A stretch of DNA of 64,000 nt from Enterobacter cloacae complex sp. R_G8 (lineage in GTDB: Bacteria > Pseudomonadota > Gammaproteobacteria > Enterobacterales > Enterobacteriaceae). Positions 57,787-64,000 of the stretch are shown in pieces; the first letter of the stretch is position 1; the number at the start of each line of letters is the position of its first letter. The translations under genes and the position numbers were made by a program. The stretch spans positions 3,534,001-3,598,000 of the forward strand of contig NZ_CP102246.1 in NCBI RefSeq assembly GCF_024599795.1, read 5' to 3'. Below the pieces are notes generated by a model, which was not told where the DNA came from, ran no database searches, and was given only the letters and a program-made list of their open reading frames with translations.

Positions 57787-58501
57787 ATCCATTATTCACG
57801 ATCACAATCCCGCCGTGGTCGTAACGATAATGACAGTGCGCATACTCCAGCGGCGTGCCGTCTTCCAGATAGATCACCTGCTCCACCTCCAGCACCGGGT
57901 CGCTCTCCTCGCAGACCAGATGCTGCATATCCAGCGCATTCGGCTTTAGCGCCCGCACCACGCGGTACGATCCCATAATTTTCAGCCCCAGCGTCTCCTG
58001 CACATAGCGAAACACCGAGCTTTCAAGATGGCTTTTGTTCAGGCCGGGCACCAGATTAAGCGGCATTACGGTCGCGTCCAGCGACATGGGTTCACCGTTA
58101 AGCAAACGCAGACGAATGAAGTCATAGACCGGCGTATCGGCATTGATCATCAGCGAGGCTTGCTCTTTGTCGTTCGGGAAGCGCAGTTCAAAATGCACCA
58201 CCTGGCTCGTTACCGTGCCCAGATGCTCCCAGGTTTTGGTCGCGCCAAAGTAGTCGCTGCCGGAGAGATCCCACTGCGACAGCTGAAGAAAGTTTTTGCG
58301 GATGAACGTCCCCTGCCCCTGACGGGTATACACCAGCCCTTCGACGATCAGCTGACGCATGGCCTGCTGAATGGTCATCCGGCTGGTATTGAACTCCGCC
58401 GCCAGCGCGAACTGGTCCGGCAGCGGTTCATTGGCGGCATACTGCTGGCTGATGATGCGTTTTTTGATTTCACGCGCTATGGTGATGTACTTCGCCGCCA
58501 T
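57785..58501 (-). CDS. GntR-family (HutC/UTRA) transcriptional regulator
   Basis: 238-residue regulator with an N-terminal wHTH (QFALAAEFNTSRMTIQQAMRQLIVEGLVYTRQGQGTFI) and a UTRA ligand domain (about 95-230). It ends a three-gene operon with the EIIC and GH1 genes and so probably senses a phospho-beta-glucoside and autoregulates through the tandem palindrome at 61277-61317. E. coli K-12 has no such gene next to ldtB. Confidence 0.9.
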   Translation of the reverse strand: MAAKYITIAREIKKRIISQQYAANEPLPDQFALAAEFNTSRMTIQQAMRQLIVEGLVYTRQGQGTFIRKNFLQLSQWDLSGSDYFGATKTWEHLGTVTSQVVHFELRFPNDKEQASLMINADTPVYDFIRLRLLNGEPMSLDATVMPLNLVPGLNKSHLESSVFRYVQETLGLKIMGSYRVVRALKPNALDMQHLVCEESDPVLEVEQVIYLEDGTPLEYAHCHYRYDHGGIVIVNNG

Positions 58502-58516
58502 CGTCCTTCCTTCTGT

Positions 58517-59839
58517 TTAATGTTCTATCCCACTGTTTTTCAACGCCACTCGCTCGGCAATTTTGAGGAAAGGCAGGTAGAAGAATACACCAAATACGAT
58601 GATTGCCAACTGCACCACCACCGCCCGCCAGTCCCCCGCCGTCGCCAGCCAGGCACTCAGAATTGGCGGCGTAGTCCACGGGATCATCACCACGCAGCGC
58701 GACATTAATCCCAGCGTGGTGCAGAGCCAGGCGAAGTAAATGCCGATGGCGGGCAACAGGACAAACGGGATCATTAAAGGCAGGTTAAACACAATCGGCA
58801 GGCCGAAAATCACCGGCTCGTTGATGTTGAACAGACCCGGCGCCAGCGACAGACGTGCCACCTGTTTCGCCGATTGTTGCCGCGAGAAGATAAAGATGGC
58901 GATCAGCAGTGAAAGGGTGCTACCGGTACCGCCTACCATGCCAAAGGTCGGCACGAAAATGTTGTTGATGATATGCGGGATCGGCTGGCCGTTGGCAAAG
59001 GCCAGCATGTTCTCATTGGTGTTAATCAACAGGAACGGCTCCAGCACCACGCTGTTGACTACCGACTGATGAATACCCAGCGTGAAGAGGAAGTTACCGA
59101 AGCTGTAGATAAAAATCGTCCCCGGCAGGCTGGTATTGATGAGCCGCAGCGGCTGCTGGATAAAGGTGGTGATCAGGTGAATCAGATCCGTATGCAATAC
59201 GTTCGCCAGCAGCGCGGCCAGAACGGCAAACAGTGAGAGCGTCAGGATGGTCGGGATCAGTGCGGTAAAAGATTTACTGACCGCCGGCGGCACGTTTTCC
59301 CCCAGTGATATTTGCAGCGCCTTAAGCCGCGAGATGGCGATAAACAGCTCCGTCGAGAGCAAGCCAATCAGCACCCCGGCGAAAATCCCGGTCGAACCAA
59401 TGTTGGCGAAGGTCAGCACCTGGGTGACATTCACCGTAGTGTCGCTGCCGACGGGCGTGAGCTGCAGACGCATCGGCATCATGATAATAAAGCTGCTGAC
59501 AGCGATAACCACTGCCGAGACCGGATTGTCGAAATCCTTGTTGCGCGCCAGCGACCAGGCAATCATCGGCGCCAGCAGCAGCGCGGCGATGTTCAGCGTG
59601 CCGTTGATAATCGCCTCGCCCCACACCTTAAACTGCACGAGCGTGTCGCCGTCAAAAATCCATGGGAACACCACATTGTTCACCAGTACCGCCAGTCCGG
59701 CGAGGATGAAAATCGGCATCACCGTGGCGAAGGCATCGCGCAGGGAGCGAAGATGCACCTGGTTTGCCAGGCGCGCCGAGAACTCAACAAATTTATCGAC
59801 AAAGGACTGCATATGCGGTGTGATTTTTGTTTCAGACAT
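58517..59839 (-). CDS. PTS EIIC component, cellobiose/diacetylchitobiose (CelB) type
   Basis: 440-residue EIIC with about ten helices. The N-terminal block FVEFSARLANQVHLRSLRDAFATVMPIFILAGL and the NINEPVIFGLPIVFNLPLMIPF motif are typical of the lactose/cellobiose EIIC family. It moves the sugar during phosphorylation but has no EIIA or EIIB domain, and none is encoded in this operon. It must borrow those subunits from elsewhere. Lies 51 bp after the GH1 gene and 15 bp before the regulator. Confidence 0.92.
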   Translation of the reverse strand: MSETKITPHMQSFVDKFVEFSARLANQVHLRSLRDAFATVMPIFILAGLAVLVNNVVFPWIFDGDTLVQFKVWGEAIINGTLNIAALLLAPMIAWSLARNKDFDNPVSAVVIAVSSFIIMMPMRLQLTPVGSDTTVNVTQVLTFANIGSTGIFAGVLIGLLSTELFIAISRLKALQISLGENVPPAVSKSFTALIPTILTLSLFAVLAALLANVLHTDLIHLITTFIQQPLRLINTSLPGTIFIYSFGNFLFTLGIHQSVVNSVVLEPFLLINTNENMLAFANGQPIPHIINNIFVPTFGMVGGTGSTLSLLIAIFIFSRQQSAKQVARLSLAPGLFNINEPVIFGLPIVFNLPLMIPFVLLPAIGIYFAWLCTTLGLMSRCVVMIPWTTPPILSAWLATAGDWRAVVVQLAIIVFGVFFYLPFLKIAERVALKNSGIEH

Positions 59840-59890
59840 AGCGGATAGTTCCCATCAATCAGTCACAAAAACGGCCCGGCAGCGTACGGC

Positions 59891-61267
59891 TTACATCTCG
59901 CGTCCGTTGGTATGGATAACCTGTTTTAACCACGCGTAGCTCTTCTTCGGCACGCGTTTCAGGTCCTTCAGGTCGTGGTTTTCACGGTTGACATAGACCA
60001 CGCCGTAGCGCTTACGCATGTCGCCCTGGGAGCTCAGAATGTCGATCAGCCCCCAGCCGAGATAGCCCATCACCTCTGCGCCATCCTCGAATATGGCGGC
60101 TTTCATGGCCTCGATATGCGCCCGGTGATAGTCGATGCGGTAGGTATCCTCAATCGGGTTCACGCCATCCCAGGATTCAATCACGCCAATGCCGTTTTCA
60201 ATCGGGAACACCGGCATGCGCCAGTCGTTGGCGTAGCGGGTGATGATGGTGCGAAAACCGAGCGGATCGATCTGCCAGTTCCATTCGGTGGCTTTCAGGT
60301 ACGGGTTATTTTTATCGCCGTACAGCAGGTAATCGTTCACCGGGGTTCCCTGCGGAATGGCATCGCTGTCCAGCGTTTTACTGGCGTAGTAGCTGAAGGC
60401 CATAAAGTCGTTTTGGGTTCTTGCGAACAGGGCCAGATCCTCGGCACGGTAGATATCGCCAAATCCTTCCTGCTCCACCACCGCCATCACTGCCGGGCTA
60501 TAGCCCTGGCCGGCAAAGACGCGCAGCAGGTTCTGGTTGAGGAATTCGTCATACTGCTGGGCACAGAAGATATCGCGTGGTTTGCAGGTGGCCGGATAAA
60601 CCAGCTGGTGCGCCAGCATACCGCCCATCAGCTGACCTGGCCGGGTCTGATGCAGGTACTCGGTCAGCGTCATATGCGCCACCATGGTGTGATGCTGCAA
60701 CTCGTACAGCTCGCGCAGGGTTTTCTCGCCTTTCATGTAGCCGGAAATGCGGAATGCTTCCGGCATATGGAAGATGTTCTGCTCGTTGAAGGTCAGCCAG
60801 TATTTCACCCGGTCGCCGAAGCAGTCGATCATTTTTTTGCCATAGCGGATAAAGGCCTCCATGACGCGACGATCGTTAAAACCGTTGTACTCCTGCGCCA
60901 GCGCCAGCGGCATATCGAAGTGATAGAGGCAGATCATCGGCTCGATACCGCGGGCGATGAGATCGTTAATAAAGCGGTCGTAAAAGGCGATGCCCTCATC
61001 GTTGAACTCGCCGTCGCCCTGCGGACAGACCCGGCTCCAGGAGATTTGAAAGCGGTAGCAGTTCATGCCCAGATCCTGCATCAGGTCGAAATCTTCCCGG
61101 TAGCGGTGGTAGGAATCGGTCGCCACTTTCCAGTCGGAGATGTTTTCCCCCGCTTCGCGAATGTCGTACACCGACATCCCCTTCCCGCCCTCATTCCATG
61201 CCCCTTCCGTCTGCATGCTGGATACCGAGTTGCCCCATAAAAAGTTGGCTGGCAGTGATTGATTCAT
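59891..61267 (-). CDS. GH1 family 6-phospho-beta-glucosidase
   Basis: 458-residue GH1 retaining glycosidase. Acid/base Glu162 is in LTFNEQN and nucleophile Glu357 in PIENGIG. The C-terminal loop SSQGDMRKRYGVVYVN has the Ser-Lys-Tyr set that binds the 6-phosphate, marking it as a 6-phospho-beta-glucosidase rather than a plain beta-glucosidase. It is the first gene of the operon with EIIC and regulator. Cellobiose or an aryl-beta-glucoside is the likely substrate. Confidence 0.92.
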   Translation of the reverse strand: MNQSLPANFLWGNSVSSMQTEGAWNEGGKGMSVYDIREAGENISDWKVATDSYHRYREDFDLMQDLGMNCYRFQISWSRVCPQGDGEFNDEGIAFYDRFINDLIARGIEPMICLYHFDMPLALAQEYNGFNDRRVMEAFIRYGKKMIDCFGDRVKYWLTFNEQNIFHMPEAFRISGYMKGEKTLRELYELQHHTMVAHMTLTEYLHQTRPGQLMGGMLAHQLVYPATCKPRDIFCAQQYDEFLNQNLLRVFAGQGYSPAVMAVVEQEGFGDIYRAEDLALFARTQNDFMAFSYYASKTLDSDAIPQGTPVNDYLLYGDKNNPYLKATEWNWQIDPLGFRTIITRYANDWRMPVFPIENGIGVIESWDGVNPIEDTYRIDYHRAHIEAMKAAIFEDGAEVMGYLGWGLIDILSSQGDMRKRYGVVYVNRENHDLKDLKRVPKKSYAWLKQVIHTNGREM

Positions 61268-61276
61268 GGTCTCTCC

Positions 61277-61317
61277 CTATATGACTAGTCATTTAAATTT
61301 CATGACTAGTCATATAG
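61277..61317 (-). promoter_or_regulatory. Tandem palindromic operator of the GH1 operon
   Basis: Two perfect 12-bp palindromes ATGACTAGTCAT (61281-61292 and 61302-61313) have centres 21 bp apart. They sit within 16-bp arms (61277-61292 and 61302-61317) that are perfectly complementary. The site ends about 10 bp before the GH1 ATG. It is the best candidate binding site for the GntR-type regulator. Confidence 0.85.
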
Positions 61318-61370
61318 GCGAAGATGTAAAAGCGATCAAAGAGGAGGATCGAATTTTGTGAGCAGAGCGG

Positions 61371-61405
61371 AAAAAAAAGCCCCGGCAAGCGGTGCGCCGC
61401 CGGGG
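61371..61405 (-). terminator. Terminator of the aldo/keto reductase gene
   Basis: On the minus strand CCCCGGC pairs with GCCGGGG (plus 61399-61405 and 61380-61386) and is followed by C and eight T. Confidence 0.85.
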
Positions 61406-61417
61406 GAAGGAAAGTTA

Positions 61418-62455
61418 TTACTGTGTGAGCTGATTACGACGATATTCCCCCTGCCGCTCCAGCATCCAGCCCGGATATTCACGCGGCAGTGCGCTGACGG
61501 CATCAAGCTGTTTAAGCTCGTCTTCGCTTAAACGGATCCCGGTTGCGGCGATGTTGTCATCCAGTTGATCGACCCGTTTGGCACCAATGATGACGCTGGT
61601 CACCACCTTCTGATGCAGCAGCCACGCCAGGGCAATCTGCGCGACGGAGACGCCTTTGCTTTCGGCAATAGTGCGCATCACATCCACACAGTCGAAGGCG
61701 CGCTCTTTTTCCACCGGCGGGAAGTCAAATTCCAGACGACGGCCACCGGCTTCACTCTGCCCATCGCGGCCATATTTCCCGCTCAGCAGGCCACCCGCCA
61801 GCGGGCTCCAGACCATCAGCCCGACGCCTTCGCTCTGCATCATTGGCACCAGTTCGCGCTCCAGATCGCGCCCGGCGATGGTGTAATAGGCCTGCAGCGA
61901 CGCGAAACGGGCCAGACCCAGCCGCTCGGAAATGCCCAGCGCTTTAGCAATCTGCCATGCGGCCCAGTTAGAGACACCGATGTAGCGCACGTGGCCGTGC
62001 TGCACCAGGTTATCCAGGGCATAAAGCGTCTCTTCCATCGGCGTTGCGGGGTCGAAACCGTGAAGCTGGTAGAGATCGATATGGTCGAGCTGCATACGGC
62101 GCAGGCTCTCTTTCACGCTGCTGATAATGTGGTAGCGTGAGCTGCCGCGTGAGTTCACTCCCGCCGTGCCCGTTTCGCCAAAAACTTTGGTGGCAACCAC
62201 CACGTTTTCGCGCGGGATTTTCAGGTTCTTGAGCGCCTGGCCGGTGATCTCCTCCGAGCGGCCTTCGGAATAGACGTTCGCGGTGTCGATGAAGTTGATC
62301 CCGGCATCCAGCGCACGGCCCACCAGCTGCTCGGCTTCACTCTGCTGCAGCTGGCCAATCTTGCCCCACATGCCACCTTCACCGCCGAAGGTCATGGTGC
62401 CAAGGCACAGTTCAGAAACAAACAGACCGGTATTGCCCAGTTTTTGATAACGCAT
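61418..62455 (-). CDS. Aldo/keto reductase
   Basis: 345-residue NADP-dependent aldo/keto reductase of the YajO/YghZ-like group. The catalytic tetrad is Asp57, Tyr62, Lys90 and His132 (FIDTANVYSEGRS, VVVATKV, LYQLHGF). The cofactor-binding C-terminal part is seen in VIIGAKRVDQL. The substrate is unknown. It stands alone with its own terminator and is not part of the GH1 operon. Confidence 0.9.
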   Translation of the reverse strand: MRYQKLGNTGLFVSELCLGTMTFGGEGGMWGKIGQLQQSEAEQLVGRALDAGINFIDTANVYSEGRSEEITGQALKNLKIPRENVVVATKVFGETGTAGVNSRGSSRYHIISSVKESLRRMQLDHIDLYQLHGFDPATPMEETLYALDNLVQHGHVRYIGVSNWAAWQIAKALGISERLGLARFASLQAYYTIAGRDLERELVPMMQSEGVGLMVWSPLAGGLLSGKYGRDGQSEAGGRRLEFDFPPVEKERAFDCVDVMRTIAESKGVSVAQIALAWLLHQKVVTSVIIGAKRVDQLDDNIAATGIRLSEDELKQLDAVSALPREYPGWMLERQGEYRRNQLTQ

Positions 62456-62561
62456 AAGATAGTCCTCACATGTCGTTTGATGGGTGCCTGATAGTTATAC
62501 CCGCCCCGCAGCCAACGCGAATGTGGCGTTCCTGTCCGTTTCTTGCCCAATCCTCTGAATT

Positions 62562-64000
62562 TTATCCGCGCGGGGCCTCGCCAAAGACGGCGTAATCCGG
62601 TAACTGCACCTGCTGATATGGCTCCCAGCCGCCGCCAAGCGCCTTATAGAGCGCCACCAGATCAAGCGCGCTCTGCACCTGCGCCTGGGCACGCTGCTGC
62701 TCGGCCTGCGCCAGCTGTCGCTGGGCGTCGAGTACGTCGATAAAGCTGGCAATCCCCTGCCTATAGCTGTCGCTGGCCAGATCAAAGGCGTTTTGCAGCG
62801 CATCGATGGTCTTCGCGAGACCCGCTTCACGCTGCTGATCGGTGCGGTAACTTACCAGCGCATTCTCCACATCCCCCAGCGCGGTCAGTACTGTCTGGCG
62901 ATAGTCCAGCACTGCCGCCCCCTGTTGCGCGCGCGCCACTTTCACGCTGGAGACCAGCCGTCCGCCCTGGAAGATAGGAATCGAAACCTGTGGACCAAAA
63001 CTGTAGAAGTGGCTGCTCCAGTCGGTGAGCCAGTTGGATTCGCTGTTGCGCAGGCCAAACTGCCCGGAAAGGGTAAAGCTCGGGAACAGCTCGGCCACCG
63101 ACACGCCAATTTGCGCGGTGGCGGCATGGAGATTCGCTTCCGCTTCTCGCACGTCCGGACGACGTCGCGCCAGCGTGGATGGAATACCCGTTTGCACGAT
63201 ATCCGGCAGCGCGGGCATCGGCTGCACGCTTTGTAGTTCCGCATCCAGCGCCCCCGGCGGCTTGCCGAGCAGGATCGCCAGGCCGTTCATCGCCTGCCGC
63301 TCCTGCGCCTGATATTGCGGCAGTTGTGCTTCAAGGTTGCCCAACTGCGCCCGCGCATTTTCTACGTCCATCTGCGGAGACAGCCCACCCCGCTGGCGAC
63401 TTTCGGTCAGATCCAGCGTTTGCTGCGCGCTTTTAATCTGGGTGTTCAGCGTGGCAATAATGCTCTGCGCCCCGCGCAGCTGGAGCCAGGCGCGCGCCAC
63501 TTCGGCTTCAAGGGAGACAAGTGCGTCGTTACGCTGCTCAATAGCGGCTTTCTGCTGCGCTTCAGCAGCTTCAACCTGACGACGAACTTTGCCCCAGAGA
63601 TCAATTTCCCACTGGGCGTCGAAGCTGCCCTGGTAGAGGTTGATCGGCTGCGTCAGCGGCCCTAACGCCCCCCTGAGTTCCGGATCGACGTTATCAAGCT
63701 GGTCGTAGACCCCGTGAGACTTCAGCTCACCTTCCAGGCCGAGCTGCTGGCGCGTCGCCTGCAGATTACCGTTGACCGACGGATAAAACGCCCCGCCCGC
63801 CTGGTTAATCTGTTCGCGCGCGCCAGCGATGCGCAGCACCGTTTGCTGCAGGGACAAATTCCCGGCGATGGCGCGTTCAATCAGGCTGTCGAGCTGCGGC
63901 GAGCCGAACGTTTTCCACCAGCGCGGGTTAGTCGTAGCGGATGTGGTGTGTGATTTCACCGTGCTGTCGCCTTTATCGTTCCAGTGCGTGACGGCAGGCG
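62562..64000 (-). CDS. RND-type outer membrane efflux lipoprotein (NodT/OprM family), 5' end outside window
   Basis: At least 465 residues of an outer-membrane efflux factor; the frame stays open to the window edge, and a GTG at 63957-63959 is only an internal codon because upstream codons (PAVTHWNDKGDST) fit the family. Two OEP repeats are visible, with pairs such as NPRWWKTFGSPQLDSLIERA, RRPDVREAEANLHAATAQIGVS and YRQGIASFIDVLDAQRQLAQAEQ. The missing N-terminus would hold the lipoprotein signal. It would form the TolC-like exit duct of a tripartite pump, whose other genes probably lie beyond the window. Confidence 0.9.
   Translation of the reverse strand, partial: PAVTHWNDKGDSTVKSHTTSATTNPRWWKTFGSPQLDSLIERAIAGNLSLQQTVLRIAGAREQINQAGGAFYPSVNGNLQATRQQLGLEGELKSHGVYDQLDNVDPELRGALGPLTQPINLYQGSFDAQWEIDLWGKVRRQVEAAEAQQKAAIEQRNDALVSLEAEVARAWLQLRGAQSIIATLNTQIKSAQQTLDLTESRQRGGLSPQMDVENARAQLGNLEAQLPQYQAQERQAMNGLAILLGKPPGALDAELQSVQPMPALPDIVQTGIPSTLARRRPDVREAEANLHAATAQIGVSVAELFPSFTLSGQFGLRNSESNWLTDWSSHFYSFGPQVSIPIFQGGRLVSSVKVARAQQGAAVLDYRQTVLTALGDVENALVSYRTDQQREAGLAKTIDALQNAFDLASDSYRQGIASFIDVLDAQRQLAQAEQQRAQAQVQSALDLVALYKALGGGWEPYQQVQLPDYAVFGEAPRG

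Noticed and set aside
59975..61240. 421-codon open frame antisense to the GH1 gene
   Set aside because: The opposite strand encodes a clear GH1 enzyme with catalytic residues; this frame has no family features.
1..64000. CRISPR arrays, tRNA or rRNA genes, prophage or integrase
   Set aside because: No regular spaced repeats, no cloverleaf or rRNA sequence, and no phage genes were seen; the only mobile element is the IS481-family copy.

Overview
The window is chromosomal DNA of an enteric bacterium. Its gene order is that of the Escherichia coli K-12 segment from ybiT/ldtB to amiD, read in the opposite direction. The base composition, the protein divergence from E. coli and the accessory genes suggest the Enterobacter cloacae complex or a close relative such as Lelliottia or Leclercia. 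This placement is inferred from recognised proteins and synteny, not from a database search.

Layout. 1-5.9 kb: amiD-ybjQ, ybjP and the arginine transporter artPIQM plus artJ, with ArgR-box-like sites. 5.9-8.2 kb: a two-component system absent from this place in E. coli and bracketed by inverted REP elements. 8.2-17.6 kb: rlmC, ybjO, putrescine transporter potFGHI, ybjN, rimK, nfsA, grxA (with an OxyR-type site) and ybjM; ybjC is missing. 17.8-24.5 kb: ybjL, the sigma-E-dependent small RNA RybB, an inserted arsRBC arsenic operon, then rcdA/ybjJ/ybjI. 24.6-33.5 kb: mdfA, a PAP2 phosphatase plus ybjG behind a PmrA-type box, deoR, dacC, gstB, yliI, bssR and rimO. 33.5-41.9 kb: glutathione importer gsiABCD with iaaA, then moeAB. 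42.0-43.2 kb: a complete IS481-family element inserted into a short palindromic repeat. 43.3-49.8 kb: fsaA, the glycyl-radical pair pflE-pflF, ybiV and ybiU. 49.8-54.8 kb: an accessory LacI regulator, organic-anion-type MFS transporter and GH31 glycosidase. 55.0-57.7 kb: ybiT and ldtB. 57.8-61.3 kb: an accessory operon of GH1 6-phospho-beta-glucosidase, CelB-type EIIC and GntR regulator behind a strong tandem palindromic operator. 61.4-64 kb: an aldo/keto reductase and the 3' part of an RND-type outer membrane efflux lipoprotein.

The conserved genes cover import (arginine, putrescine, glutathione), envelope maintenance (amiD, dacC, ldtB, ybjG), redox defence (grxA, nfsA, gstB), tRNA- and ribosome-related modification (rlmC, rimK, rimO) and molybdopterin synthesis (moeAB). 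The genus-specific layer is mainly sugar uptake and hydrolysis cassettes, arsenic resistance and a signalling pair.

The least explained signals are three. First, a 14-16 bp motif (ACTTTCGAATGAAA) lies in front of pflE, ybiV and ybiU, suggesting an uncharacterised local regulon. Second, the GH1 operon carries a perfect 16-bp inverted-repeat operator but no EIIA/EIIB gene. Third, a roughly 100-nt structured element sits between the GH31 gene and ybiT. No rRNA, tRNA, CRISPR array or prophage was seen.
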